37,288 bases of DNA from a bacterium (GTDB lineage: Bacteria > UBP6 > UBA1177), in NCBI GenBank assembly GCA_016290135.1, contig JAEESW010000024.1, forward strand, positions 1-37,288, given 5' to 3'. Below are positions 23,134-31,894 of the stretch, piece by piece. The notes under the pieces are model-generated. The model worked only from the letters and a program-made list of their open reading frames with translations, was not told where the DNA came from and did not search any database. Every line of letters starts with the position of its first letter. The first letter of the stretch is position 1. The translations under genes and the position numbers were made by a program.

Positions 23134-25044
23134 ATGGAAGAAAATAGCACTACTTATAAGTTACCGAGATTATTCGGAAAATATTATCTTCTTGAATTGA
23201 TAAATGTCGGAGGTATGGCCGAAGTCTTCAAAGCGAAGATGTTCGGAGTAGAGGGTTTCGAGAAGATCGTCGCGATAAAAAGGATCCTTCCTGAAGTCGC
23301 AGAGGACGCTGAATTTATAAAAATGTTCGTCGATGAGGCGAAGATCGCGGTAAAACTCCAGCATCCCAATGTCGTTCAGATATTCGAGCTCGGAAAGATC
23401 GAAGATTCTTATTTCATCGCGATGGAGCTTATCAACGGCAAAGATCTCAAGACTATCAGGAAAAGGCTGAAAAGGGTCGATCTGCTGATGCCGGTCGAAC
23501 AGAGCGCATACATCATTTCGCAGGTTTGCGACGGTTTGGACTATGCGCACCGCAAGACGGACGAGAAGATGAATCCTCTCAATATCGTCCACCGCGACAT
23601 TTCACCTCAGAACATGATCGTTTCTTATGAAGGAACGGTAAAACTCATAGATTTCGGTATCGCTAAAGCGAAGAGCAAATCAACGAAGACTCAGGTCGGA
23701 ATGCTGAAAGGAAAGTTCAGCTATATGTCGCCCGAACAGGTGAGCGGCCAGCCGATAGACAGACGAAGCGACATTTTCTCGCTCGGTGTCGTTTTCTTTG
23801 AAATGCTCACGGGAAAACGTCTTTTCCTCGGCAAGAACGATGTCGAAACGCTTGAAAAGATCAGAAAAGCGGAAGTCCTGCCTCCCAGCGTTTTCAACAG
23901 CGCGGTGCCGCCGGAACTCGACAGGATAGTCCTGAAGGCCCTTGCAAAAGACAGGGAAGACCGTTACCAGTGGGCAAGTGAATTTTCGGAAGACCTTAAA
24001 AAATTCAGTTATTCGAGCGGAAAAAGTTTCTCCCGTCAGGATATGATGAACTTCATGAGCGAGTTCTTCGCAGACGAGCTTGAGGAAGAGACCGCCAAAC
24101 TCGAGGAATATCACAAAATCAAAAAACCTGCCGAGATGCCGCTCCGCGAGGCGACGCAGCTCGACCGCAGGGATGCGACCTCGGTCGATGACGAAAAATC
24201 GGTCATCCACACAGCTTCTTCATCGAAAAAGCTGGCTCTGCTCTTTGCGGCAGTCGTTGTCGCCCTCGGTTTTGTGATCTCGCTTTTCGTTGTGATGAGC
24301 GGGAATAAAAAGGAAAAAACTTCGCTTATCGTTGATTCTAACGAGAAAAAAACGATAGTTGTCGTAGACGAGAACACGATGTACCAGAAGCGGTGCGAAA
24401 CTCCGTGCGTGATCGACGGTCTTCTTGCCGGTCAGCATGAGATCTCGTTTTCGAAGAACGGTTTCGTCGATGTGAAGGAGAGTATTTTTCTGAGCAAAGG
24501 CGACAATGTTGAAAAGTTCGTCAAAATGTACCGCATCGGTGAGCAGAAGACTATGATCACAGTGAAGTCTGATCCCGACGGCGCAACTCTTTACATCAAC
24601 GACAAAAAGGTGCAGGCTGCTACACCAACGATCGTAAACGATATTCCGGTAGGTCTTGACATCGTAGTCAGAGTCGAAAAGCACGGATACTTCCCGTACG
24701 AAGAGAATATCGGCAAAGTGCCTGCAAACATGAACAAGGAAGTGAGCGTGATCCTTAAACCCAAAAATTCATCCGCGCAGTCAAAATCGAAAAAATCGGA
24801 TAAATCGTCAAAGTCATCGGTTGTTGAATCGGGCGATCCGGCATTCCTCACGATAAACAGCATGCCGTGGGCGAATATCTACATTGACGGCAAACTTATC
24901 GGTTCCACGCCGATATCAAAGCACAAACTTCCGGCAGGAAGTTACAAGATCCAGTTCAAAAACCCGAAGTCGAAAATCGACAAAACCATTCCTGTCGAAC
25001 TTAAACCAGGTGAAACAAAAAGACTGATCGAAAAATTCGACTGA
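23134..25044 (+). CDS. Ser/Thr protein kinase with PEGA domains
   Basis: 636 residues. Kinase domain (about 16-292): glycine loop VGGMAEVF, Lys49 in VAIKR, helix-C Glu68, HRDISPQN (153-160) with catalytic Asp155, DFGIAK (173-178), MSPEQVSG activation-segment end. All key residues are present, so it should be active. A juxtamembrane region follows, then one membrane helix (about 367-388), then about 245 periplasmic residues with PEGA-type repeats: SDPDGATLYINDKKV and SMPWANIYIDGKLIGSTP are clear, and an earlier degenerate copy ends near residue 475. The SKSKKSDKSSKSS linker separates the last. This Pkn/Hanks-type layout is common in myxobacteria-like bacteria; the PEGA part may sense envelope state. 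It has its own promoter. Confidence 0.93.
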   Translation: MEENSTTYKLPRLFGKYYLLELINVGGMAEVFKAKMFGVEGFEKIVAIKRILPEVAEDAEFIKMFVDEAKIAVKLQHPNVVQIFELGKIEDSYFIAMELINGKDLKTIRKRLKRVDLLMPVEQSAYIISQVCDGLDYAHRKTDEKMNPLNIVHRDISPQNMIVSYEGTVKLIDFGIAKAKSKSTKTQVGMLKGKFSYMSPEQVSGQPIDRRSDIFSLGVVFFEMLTGKRLFLGKNDVETLEKIRKAEVLPPSVFNSAVPPELDRIVLKALAKDREDRYQWASEFSEDLKKFSYSSGKSFSRQDMMNFMSEFFADELEEETAKLEEYHKIKKPAEMPLREATQLDRRDATSVDDEKSVIHTASSSKKLALLFAAVVVALGFVISLFVVMSGNKKEKTSLIVDSNEKKTIVVVDENTMYQKRCETPCVIDGLLAGQHEISFSKNGFVDVKESIFLSKGDNVEKFVKMYRIGEQKTMITVKSDPDGATLYINDKKVQAATPTIVNDIPVGLDIVVRVEKHGYFPYEENIGKVPANMNKEVSVILKPKNSSAQSKSKKSDKSSKSSVVESGDPAFLTINSMPWANIYIDGKLIGSTPISKHKLPAGSYKIQFKNPKSKIDKTIPVELKPGETKRLIEKFD

Positions 25045-25083
25045 TTTTCCGCTTTTTTCGCATAAATCGACCAACATTTTTTG

Positions 25084-25111
25084 TTGTGAAGCAGGGATAA
25101 ATGTATATAAT
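25084..25111 (+). promoter_or_regulatory. Promoter of the serpin gene
   Basis: TTGTGA (25084-25089), 16-base spacer, perfect TATAAT (25106-25111), 43 bases before the ATG at 25155. Confidence 0.6.
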
Positions 25112-25154
25112 TATTCCGCTTAATGCTCGTACTAAATGTTTTTGGAGGTTCTAC

Positions 25155-26558
25155 ATGACTAAAAAATCATTATTGACTCTTGTTTGGGCAATTTTTCTTG
25201 TTTTAATGCTTGCTGCCTGCGGAAACGACAAAAAAGAAGAATCTGAAATCACCGACACCGATAACACGGACACAGTTACAGATACTGCCGATAGTTGTGA
25301 TACGGAAACTTCCCCGGATGAAGACAACGCAGACTCAACCGATAGCTGCGATACTGAAACGGTCACGGATGATGATAATACCGATGCTGGTTGGGAAACT
25401 AAATATCAGAAGGCTGATGAAAGCGCGGAAAAGGTTTCCGAAGATGTCGTAAAGGCAAACAACAGGTTCGGGATGAAGATTTTCAGCCGCTTGGCAAAGG
25501 AAGAAGGGGCTAAGAACATAATGATTTCACCGCTTTCAATCTCGATTGCGATGGCCATGACCGCCAACGGCGCGGTTGATGAGGCTCTTTCCGAAATGAA
25601 GGAAGTGCTCGGATTCGGCAACATGAATATGCCGGATGTCAACGAACAGTTCGAGCAGCTTATCGCAAGTCTTGTTGAAGCTGACAAATATATGACACTT
25701 GAAATCGCCGATTCACTCTGGCTGGATGAGCGGTTTGCTCCTGACGTAAAGGATGATTTCATTTCCGTCCTTGAGGATTACTACAGCGCGGCTCTTTTCA
25801 CGGAAGACTTTGCAGACCCGGCAACGGCTGATAAAATCAACTCCTGGGTATCGGAAAAGACTCACGAAAAAATAGGCAAAATAATTGGGGAAATAGGCGC
25901 AAACACCGTTATGTACATTATCAACGCCGTCTATTTCAAAGCTGGATGGACACATCCTTTTGCAAAAGGTTTAACTTATAGTCAAAAATTTCAGCTTTCA
26001 GACGGCAATATCAGGGAAGCTGATTTGATGCATGCGGGAGGAGACACTTATACCTTCAAAATTGTTAAAGAAAACTATTCTGTCGTAAGAATTCCGTACG
26101 GCAGAGGTGTTTTTGCATTCTACGCAATAGTGCCTTCCGGCAATGTCGATGATTTTATCGACAAGATTGCTCAAGACGATATCAATTCCTGTTTTGAAAG
26201 TCTGCGCGAATCCTTTGATTTCAGTCTGGGACTTCCGAAATTCAGATTTGCTTACGAAAAATCTCTGAAAGACACCTTTAAAACACTCGGAATGGAGCGT
26301 ATATTTGCAGGAGGACTGGAGAATATATCAAGTAATGTCGAAAATCTGCATATCAGCAATATTTTCCACAAGACTTTTATCGAGGTCGATGAAGAAGGAA
26401 CAGAGGCTGCCGCTGTCACAGCTGATTCCGCTGATACAGGAGAAGACTATACTCCACCCAGCGTCTTTGCCGATCGTCCGTTTGTTTTCGTAATCCGCGA
26501 CGAAAGAACTGGATCGATTCTTTTTGTCGGCAAAGTCGAAGATCCGACTGCTGAATAA
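25155..26558 (+). CDS. Lipoprotein serpin (protease inhibitor)
   Basis: 467 residues from the ATG at 25155 (TTGGAGG before it). The signal peptide ends in the lipobox LAAC (Cys22); an acidic Asp/Thr/Glu spacer of about 60 residues follows, then a full serpin fold (about 95-463). Serpin landmarks: NIMISPLSISIAMAMTANGA, NAVYFKAGWTHPF, LPKFRFAYEKSL, and the hinge EEGTEAAAVTA (413-423), which keeps the small residues needed for loop insertion, so it is predicted to be inhibitory. ADRPFVFVIRDERTGSILFVGKV is the classic end. The reactive bond lies in ADTGEDYTPP: counting from the hinge puts P1 at Gly429, counting back from the RPF motif puts it at Asp431. The target protease is unknown; an envelope-anchored defence against host or competitor proteases is inference. 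Confidence 0.94.
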   Translation: MTKKSLLTLVWAIFLVLMLAACGNDKKEESEITDTDNTDTVTDTADSCDTETSPDEDNADSTDSCDTETVTDDDNTDAGWETKYQKADESAEKVSEDVVKANNRFGMKIFSRLAKEEGAKNIMISPLSISIAMAMTANGAVDEALSEMKEVLGFGNMNMPDVNEQFEQLIASLVEADKYMTLEIADSLWLDERFAPDVKDDFISVLEDYYSAALFTEDFADPATADKINSWVSEKTHEKIGKIIGEIGANTVMYIINAVYFKAGWTHPFAKGLTYSQKFQLSDGNIREADLMHAGGDTYTFKIVKENYSVVRIPYGRGVFAFYAIVPSGNVDDFIDKIAQDDINSCFESLRESFDFSLGLPKFRFAYEKSLKDTFKTLGMERIFAGGLENISSNVENLHISNIFHKTFIEVDEEGTEAAAVTADSADTGEDYTPPSVFADRPFVFVIRDERTGSILFVGKVEDPTAE

Positions 26559-26628
26559 TACTTCCAGAATTTAAATCAGATATTACAGCTTTGCCTTTAG
26601 AATTTTTTCCGCTTCTTTCAGAAATTTT

Positions 26629-27660
26629 TTAGTAAACGAATTTGTCGCGTCTGCCCTGGACCTGATAGTGTTCAACAGCCGCGTTGTGCTCTTTGAGCGT
26701 TTTTGAGAAATAGTGGTAGCCTTTTCCTGTCGCGACGAAGTAGAGATAGTTCGTTTTGTCGGGATGGAGAACGCTTTTTATCGCGCCGTCGCCAGGGAAG
26801 CAGAGGGGAGTTGCGGGAAATCCGTAGCGTGTGTAAGTGTTCCACGGATGATCTGTCATCAGGTCTTTTTTGGTGATGTTTCCGTTGAATTTTGGCAGAA
26901 GGCCGTATATTACAGAAGGGTCTGTCTGCATTTTCATTCCGATCTTCTTCCTGTTGAGGAAAACTGATGCGATTTTGGGCTGTTCGTCCTTTGCGCCGGT
27001 CTCTTTTTCAACGATCGATGCCAGTTTTAAGAGATCGTAAACATCCATCTCCGATCTTTCGATTTCGGCTTGATATTTCGCCAGAGTCGCCTTCATCTGC
27101 TCAGCCATTTTCTTCATGACGGCGATGATGTCGCTCCCTCTCGGAAAGCTGTAAGTCGAGGGGAAAAGCAGCCCTTCGCAGCTTGTCTTGTTCTTTGCGC
27201 CGATGGATCCGAGGAAGTTCCTGTCGTGGCAGACTTCAAGGAATCTGTCGCTTCCGTTCATCCATTCCAGAGTTTTGAAAACAGCTGCGGCATCGTATTT
27301 GTTGTAACCTTCAGGAATTGTGAAAGAGTAGAGTTTCACTTTGCCGCTCATTATTCTTTTTGCAGCCTCTTCAGGTGTCGTTTCGCCCGAAAATTCGAAT
27401 TCGCCCGTTTTCAGCGATTTTCCGAAATCTTTCTCTTTGATCATCCACATGAACTGTTTTGCGTCTGTGATGACTTTTGCCTCGGAAAGTTTTCTTGCCG
27501 CGGTGTTCCAGGTGTTCCCTTTTTCGATGACTACAGTTGTTCCGGCGGGGACGTCGACAGCCGTCTCTTTGAAAGACTGGTAACCGCTGTAGACCGAATA
27601 ACATTTGAAAAATACAATTGCAACCGCGATCAGAAAAACCGCAAGTATGATCTTTTTCAT
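26629..27660 (-). CDS. mltG: Endolytic murein transglycosylase MltG
   Basis: 343 residues, with one N-terminal membrane helix (about 3-19). It cuts nascent glycan strands at the inner membrane and so sets glycan length. Seen: the YceG/MltG fold with an N-terminal LysM-like region, LASIVEKETG with catalytic Glu218 (same number as in E. coli), MQTDPSVIYG, and WNTYTRYGFPATPLCFPGDGAIKSVLHP, where the E. coli family has PxPIxNPG. It is the last gene of the panC-folK-unknown-der-mltG operon, 2 bases after der. Confidence 0.93.
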   Translation of the reverse strand: MKKIILAVFLIAVAIVFFKCYSVYSGYQSFKETAVDVPAGTTVVIEKGNTWNTAARKLSEAKVITDAKQFMWMIKEKDFGKSLKTGEFEFSGETTPEEAAKRIMSGKVKLYSFTIPEGYNKYDAAAVFKTLEWMNGSDRFLEVCHDRNFLGSIGAKNKTSCEGLLFPSTYSFPRGSDIIAVMKKMAEQMKATLAKYQAEIERSEMDVYDLLKLASIVEKETGAKDEQPKIASVFLNRKKIGMKMQTDPSVIYGLLPKFNGNITKKDLMTDHPWNTYTRYGFPATPLCFPGDGAIKSVLHPDKTNYLYFVATGKGYHYFSKTLKEHNAAVEHYQVQGRRDKFVY

Positions 27661-27662
27661 GA

Positions 27663-29033
27663 TTACCCCTTTTTCGGCTTTTTAAAGCTGTGTCTGTAGA
27701 CTATTTTTACCGGAACTCCTTCGTAAGGGAAGGCTTCATAAAATTTGTTCAGGAGATATCTGTCATAGGAAAAATGGATGTCGTTCGGCGCGCTCACTTT
27801 GATGACGACCGTGAGCGGCGAAGTCTGTTCCATCGTTATCCCGTTGAAGTGTATCATCTTGTTGCGTCTCGTAAGAGGCGGCGGATTTTTGGAGAGAACG
27901 GCCGAAAGCCACTCTTCCAGAGTTTCATCGTCGATCATTTTGCGGTAGTTTTCATGGACGTAAAGTACCTTTTCGAGCAGTTTCTGCACCCGCATGCCCT
28001 GCATCGCCGAGATCGAGATTATCGGCGCGTAGGGGGCGAATTTTATCCTGTCGCGGAGATCCTGCACGATCTTTTCGTAAGTTCCTGTCTCTTTTTCAAT
28101 GAGATCCCACTTGTTGATGACGATGATTATCCCTTTTCCTTTGTCGTGTGCAAGCCCTAAAATGCGGAGATCCTGGTCTGTCGCCAGTTCCTGAGCATCC
28201 ATCATGAAAATGACGATGTCTGAACGGTCGACAGAGTGGAAAGCGCGGACGATAGCCGCTTTTTCCATGAGCATTTCGATTTTTTTCTTCCGTCTGATTC
28301 CGGCAGTATCGATGAGGCGGAGCGTCTTTCCCATGAATTTTGCAGTTGAATCTATCGGATCCATCGTGGTTCCCGGGATCGGGCTCACGAGCATCTTGTC
28401 CTGACCGATGATTTTGTTGACGAGAGTCGATTTTCCTACGTTCGGACGGCCGAAAATCGCAATCTTTATCTCTTCCGGAGCCGGCGGAAGCTTTTCGTTT
28501 ATCTCTTTTTCTGTCCAGAAATCCTTTGTAATGTCGTCAAGCATGTCGAAAACGCCGTAACCGGTCTTTCCTGAGACAGGATAAACGGTTTCTGCACCTG
28601 TTTCGTAAAACTCGGCAGCCGCGATCTCTCTGTTTTCGGAGTCGATCTTAGATACTGCAAGCCACGATCTGAGCCCTTTGACGCGGATAAGATGATAGAT
28701 CTCCTTGTCGCTACCGGTAAGACCTGCCTCACCGTCGCAAAGCATGAGAACGCCGTCGACCTCGTCGAGAACTTCGTTTATCTGGTCTCTGATCCCTTTT
28801 GTTATCGCGTCGGTCTCGTCTTCATCGATATGGAAGCCGCCTGTGTCGATGATTGTGAAGGGTTTGTCGTCGTAAACCAGATCCTGATAGTTCAGATCTC
28901 TCGTGACGCCCGGCATATCGTCGACGATAGCCGAGTTTTTGTTCAGTATCTTGTTGAACAGAGTCGATTTTCCGACATTCGGGCGGCCTACTATCGCGAT
29001 AAGCGGCTTGACGTTGTTGATAATTTTACTCAT
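27663..29033 (-). CDS. der: Ribosome biogenesis GTPase Der (EngA)
   Basis: 456 residues, the usual length. It has two tandem GTPase domains, each with a full P-loop (GRPNVGKSTLFNK from residue 16; GRPNVGKSTLVNK in the second), DTGG and DTAG switch motifs, and NKWD in the second. In the first the G4 motif reads SKID rather than NKxD. The C-terminal KH-like domain is present (LTRRNKMIHFNGITMEQTSPL). It assists 50S subunit assembly. The start overlaps the stop of the upstream 101-residue gene by 4 bases. Confidence 0.97.
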   Translation of the reverse strand: MSKIINNVKPLIAIVGRPNVGKSTLFNKILNKNSAIVDDMPGVTRDLNYQDLVYDDKPFTIIDTGGFHIDEDETDAITKGIRDQINEVLDEVDGVLMLCDGEAGLTGSDKEIYHLIRVKGLRSWLAVSKIDSENREIAAAEFYETGAETVYPVSGKTGYGVFDMLDDITKDFWTEKEINEKLPPAPEEIKIAIFGRPNVGKSTLVNKIIGQDKMLVSPIPGTTMDPIDSTAKFMGKTLRLIDTAGIRRKKKIEMLMEKAAIVRAFHSVDRSDIVIFMMDAQELATDQDLRILGLAHDKGKGIIIVINKWDLIEKETGTYEKIVQDLRDRIKFAPYAPIISISAMQGMRVQKLLEKVLYVHENYRKMIDDETLEEWLSAVLSKNPPPLTRRNKMIHFNGITMEQTSPLTVVIKVSAPNDIHFSYDRYLLNKFYEAFPYEGVPVKIVYRHSFKKPKKG

Positions 29034-29335
29034 TTTTTCCTGCGCTGTCTTTTAGACTTGAAAGATATGTTTACTTCAATGTTTTCAAGGACTTCTGCGA
29101 TAAGTGCCGCTTTGTCTGCTTTGTCGAACTGCGCTTTGATCTCCTTGCGGATCTGTTCCGAAACGGCGTTCGTTATCTCGTTTTTGAGTTTGCTTCCCTG
29201 CGCAAGGAGCTGGTTCGATATTTCAGCGGCCAACTGCTTCGTGAAAGTGAGGTCGAAATTCTTGTTCACAGCCTCGATGATCTCGTTTGAGAACGGCACT
29301 TTTTCGAGGAATTTGTCAACGATTTTCCCAGCCAT
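29030..29335 (-). CDS. Small helical protein, unknown
   Basis: 101 residues. It overlaps folK by 20 bases upstream and der by 4 bases downstream, so translation is coupled on both sides. It looks wholly alpha-helical, with an amphipathic first half (VDKFLEKVPFSNEIIEAVNKNF), a middle rich in Ala/Gln/Leu, and a strongly basic tail (FKSKRQRRKK) that could bind RNA or ribosome. There is no Cys or catalytic motif. The operon position next to Der, a ribosome assembly GTPase, makes a ribosome-related role attractive but unproven. I do not recognise the family. Confidence 0.7.
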   Translation of the reverse strand: MAGKIVDKFLEKVPFSNEIIEAVNKNFDLTFTKQLAAEISNQLLAQGSKLKNEITNAVSEQIRKEIKAQFDKADKAALIAEVLENIEVNISFKSKRQRRKK

Positions 29336-29849
29336 AGTCTTCTCCTTCTATTTTGAAAGGGCATAATTTCTCTATTTTCTGACCGACGAAGCGGCTCTGT
29401 CCGTTTTCGAGGATCGAATGAAACGCCGATTTTTCCCTGCCGAAGTAATCTGATGTGTCTATGATCTCAAGTGTCGGAAATATCACGAAAAGTCTGTTTT
29501 CGGCCTCTTTGTGCGGTATCGAAAGATCGGGCGAATCGAAACTTCCGTTTTCCCAGAAAATGATGTCGAGGTCGATGTTGCGCGGCCCTTTTTCCACGGT
29601 CTTGACTCTTCCCATCACGCGTTCGATCTCTTTCAGTTTTTCTAAGAGCGCCTGCGGTTCCAGCGATGTTTCGACAAGCAGCGACATGTTCAGAAAATCG
29701 CGCTGGTCAAGATAGTCGACCGGTGTCGAAGCATAGACGCTCGAGCAGTCTTCCACGAAGATGGATCTCTCTTCGAGTCTGCTTATCGCCGTTTTCAGGT
29801 TTTCCATCGAATCACCGGTGTTCGAGCCCAAGGAAAGCAGGTATTTCAT
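29316..29849 (-). CDS. folK: HPPK, folate pathway pyrophosphokinase FolK
   Basis: 177 residues. It transfers pyrophosphate from ATP to 6-hydroxymethyl-dihydropterin in folate synthesis. Seen: SLGSNTGDSMENL at the start, SSVYASTPVDYLDQRDFLN, the metal/ATP loop GRVKTVEKGPRNIDLDIIFW, and the pterin-side IPHKEAENRLFVIFPTLEI (family PHxxxxxRxFVLxPL, changed slightly). It starts 23 bases after panC, so the two vitamin genes share an operon. Confidence 0.93.
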   Translation of the reverse strand: MKYLLSLGSNTGDSMENLKTAISRLEERSIFVEDCSSVYASTPVDYLDQRDFLNMSLLVETSLEPQALLEKLKEIERVMGRVKTVEKGPRNIDLDIIFWENGSFDSPDLSIPHKEAENRLFVIFPTLEIIDTSDYFGREKSAFHSILENGQSRFVGQKIEKLCPFKIEGEDYGWENR

Positions 29850-29872
29850 CCGTCAGAATTTTTGAACAGTTG

Positions 29873-30733
29873 TTATTTTCCAATGTAAAGATTGTCGATG
29901 AGCCTTGTCGTTCCGACATATACAGCCGTGAAGATCCTGGAGTCTGCGGCAAGATCCGCGCTTCTTTTGAGATCTTTCGTGCTGCGGATCTCAAAGTAGT
30001 CGATCTTTGATCCGGGAACAAGTTCCGTGATCATTTTTTTTGCCTCGCTTTCGAGAGTTTCGACCGGAACGGTTTCGTTTTTCGAATGCAGAATGGCGGC
30101 CTTTTCTTTGATGATATTCATGACTTTGTAAATGTTCGGCGCAACTGCGAGCTCGCTTTCCGAAAGGTAGCGGTTCCTTGAACTTTTTGCAAGGCCGCTC
30201 TCTTCTCTGACAGTCGGGACTCCCACGATTTCAAGCGGGAAGTGGAGGTCTGAGACCATTTTGCGGATGATAGTGAGCTGCTGATAGTCCTTTTCTCCGA
30301 AGAATGCGAGATCGGGCTGCGCTATATTGAAAAGTATCGAAACGATCTGCGCTACACCGTTGAAATGGATGGGGCGGCTTTTTCCGCAGAGGATGGAAGT
30401 CATCTCTTTGTCGACATTCAGCGTGACGAGCGGCTTTTCCGTGCCGTATATCACTTCGTTCGTCGGAAGGAAAACATAGTCTGCGCCTGCTTCCCTGCAC
30501 TTTTTGAGGTCTTCTTCGACTGTCCGCGGATACTTCTCGTAGTCTTCGTTAGGACCGAACTGCGTCGGGTTTACAAAGATCGAAACCATAGTCTCGCCGC
30601 ATTTTTCAACACTTTTTCTGATAAGGGTGAGGTGGCCTTCATGGAGCGCACCCATCGTAGGAACGAGACCTAAAGTGGTCTTGCAGCTTTTCCGAGCCTC
30701 TCTTACTTCGCTTATTTCATGTAAAACTTTCAT
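29873..30733 (-). CDS. panC: Pantothenate synthetase PanC
   Basis: 286 residues from the ATG at 30733 (GGAG before it); the in-frame start at 30760 has none. It makes pantothenate from pantoate, beta-alanine and ATP. Seen: PTMGALHEGHLTLI (25-38), VSIFVNPTQFGPNEDYEKYPR, FFGEKDYQQLTIIRKMV, and SSRNRYLSESE, all active-site signatures. It is the first gene of the minus-strand operon and lies opposite the nitroreductase gene across a 147-base divergent region. No panB or panD is in the window. Confidence 0.96.
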   Translation of the reverse strand: MKVLHEISEVREARKSCKTTLGLVPTMGALHEGHLTLIRKSVEKCGETMVSIFVNPTQFGPNEDYEKYPRTVEEDLKKCREAGADYVFLPTNEVIYGTEKPLVTLNVDKEMTSILCGKSRPIHFNGVAQIVSILFNIAQPDLAFFGEKDYQQLTIIRKMVSDLHFPLEIVGVPTVREESGLAKSSRNRYLSESELAVAPNIYKVMNIIKEKAAILHSKNETVPVETLESEAKKMITELVPGSKIDYFEIRSTKDLKRSADLAADSRIFTAVYVGTTRLIDNLYIGK

Positions 30734-30765
30734 AATGAACTCCGATAGTTGATAAAACACAGCCT

Positions 30766-30794
30766 CTTATACCAAAAATAATTAAGGTTTTAAA
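30766..30794 (-). promoter_or_regulatory. Promoter of the panC operon
   Basis: On the minus strand TTTAAA (30794-30789), 17-base spacer, TATAAG (30771-30766), 32 bases before the panC ATG. The -35 is a moderate match. Confidence 0.4.
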
Positions 30795-30820
30795 GTTTTT
30801 GAGGCGGCATTTTGTTGATA

Positions 30821-30848
30821 TTGACATTGTTTTTAGAACAATTAAATT
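30821..30848 (+). promoter_or_regulatory. Promoter of the nitroreductase-ridA-lipoprotein operon
   Basis: Perfect TTGACA (30821-30826), 16-base spacer, TAAATT (30843-30848), 32 bases before the ATG at 30881. Confidence 0.6.
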
Positions 30849-30880
30849 TAACGGTCTATTGATTATTTTAGGAGGGTATT

Positions 30881-31492
30881 ATGAAAAAAATCGTCTTTTT
30901 GGCCGTTTTGGCAGCATTTTTTTCCGTTTTCGGAGGTGAAAAGATGAACAACGAAACAACAAAAACCATTTTCAACAGGAAAAGTGTAAGAAACTATGTC
31001 GAGACCACTATCTCGCCTGAAACTCTTGAATTTCTGGTCCGCGCCGGAATGGCCGCACCGTCGGCAGTCGACAGAAGACCGTGGGAATTCATTATCATCA
31101 ATGATAAAAATGTTGTGAAAAAACTCAGTGACGCGCTTCCTAATGCAAAAATGGCGGAAAAGGCGGGATACGCGATAGTTGTTGCGGGTAATATCGAAAA
31201 ACAGGCTGGCGGCAAAGATTCGACTTTCTGGATCATGGACTGCAGCGCGGCTGTGGAAAACATTCTTCTTGCAGCTGAATCGCTCGGACTCGGAGCTGTC
31301 TGGACCGCAGTTTATCCCAATCCTGACAGGCTTAAACCGGTGGTCGAAACGCTAGGCCTTCCTGCAAATATCGTTCCTCTCGCGTTTATTCCGGTCGGAA
31401 AGCCGGCAGGGAGCGACAAGCCGAAAGATAAGTTCGATAAAGAAAGGATCCATTGGAATCACTGGTCAAATAAAACCAAACCTGCAAAATAG
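30881..31492 (+). CDS. Nitroreductase-family flavoprotein with signal peptide and a second internal start
   Basis: 203 residues from the ATG at 30881 (strong AGGAGGG). The nitroreductase fold is clear: FNRKSVRNY (FMN phosphate-binding RRSxRxY type), [42 protein letters not shown], and [13 protein letters not shown]. Family members use FMN and NAD(P)H to reduce nitro or quinone compounds. Residues 1-17 ([17 protein letters not shown]) look like an export signal, which is unusual for the family. A second ATG at 30944 (Met22) has its own near-perfect ribosome site, GGAGGTGA, 4 bases upstream, and would give a normal 182-residue cytoplasmic enzyme. Either form, or both, may be made. The gene is followed by ridA after 11 bases. 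Confidence 0.88.
   Translation: MKKIVFLAVLAAFFSVFGGEKMNNETTKTIFNRKSVRNYVETTISPETLEFLVRAGMAAPSAVDRRPWEFIIINDKNVVKKLSDALPNAKMAEKAGYAIVVAGNIEKQAGGKDSTFWIMDCSAAVENILLAAESLGLGAVWTAVYPNPDRLKPVVETLGLPANIVPLAFIPVGKPAGSDKPKDKFDKERIHWNHWSNKTKPAK
30932..30946 (+). promoter_or_regulatory. Internal ribosome-binding site and second start in the nitroreductase gene
   Basis: GGAGGTGA at 30932-30939 followed by AAAG and ATG at 30944-30946, in frame with the longer gene. The spacing is ideal, and it sits exactly where the signal-peptide part ends. Confidence 0.55.
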
Positions 31493-31503
31493 GAGGAGGA
31501 AAA

Positions 31504-31881
31504 ATGAAAAAAATAATCAGCTCACCCAACGCTCCGGCCGCGATAGGTCCTTACAGCCAGGCAGTTGAGGCAAACGGCACGATTTATGTTTCCGGTCAGC
31601 TTCCCGTTGATGTGAAGACCGGCAAATTTGTTGAAGGCGGCATCAAAGAACAGACGGAACAGTCACTCAAAAATATCGGAGAGATCCTCAAGGCAGCGGG
31701 CTGCGGCTATGAAAATGTCGTGAAAACCACTGTGCTTCTGAGCGATATGAACAATTTCAAGGAGATGAACGAAGTCTACGCGAAATTCTTCACTTCCGAC
31801 TGTCCGGCAAGGGCTGCTTTTCAGGTGGTCAAACTTCCGCTCGGTGCAATGGTCGAGATCGAGTGCATCGCAGTCAAATGA
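31504..31881 (+). CDS. ridA: RidA-family enamine/imine deaminase
   Basis: 125 residues, near the family's usual length. RidA hydrolyses reactive 2-aminoacrylate formed by PLP enzymes. Seen: [19 protein letters not shown] near the start, [20 protein letters not shown], and [23 protein letters not shown] with the substrate-binding Arg103 and the acidic Glu118/Glu120 pair that matches the catalytic Arg and Glu of E. coli RidA. AGGAGGAAAA directly precedes the ATG. It is cotranscribed with the nitroreductase upstream and the lipoprotein downstream (13-base gap). Confidence 0.95.
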   Translation: MKKIISSPNAPAAIGPYSQAVEANGTIYVSGQLPVDVKTGKFVEGGIKEQTEQSLKNIGEILKAAGCGYENVVKTTVLLSDMNNFKEMNEVYAKFFTSDCPARAAFQVVKLPLGAMVEIECIAVK

Positions 31882-31894
31882 CGGTGATTTCCGT

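Noticed and set aside
26560-26650. Minus-strand frame reading TKKFLKEAEKILKAKL past the mltG stop
   Set aside because: Only about 30 codons in another frame without a start; mltG already has a full-length, normal C-terminus, so a frameshift is not needed.
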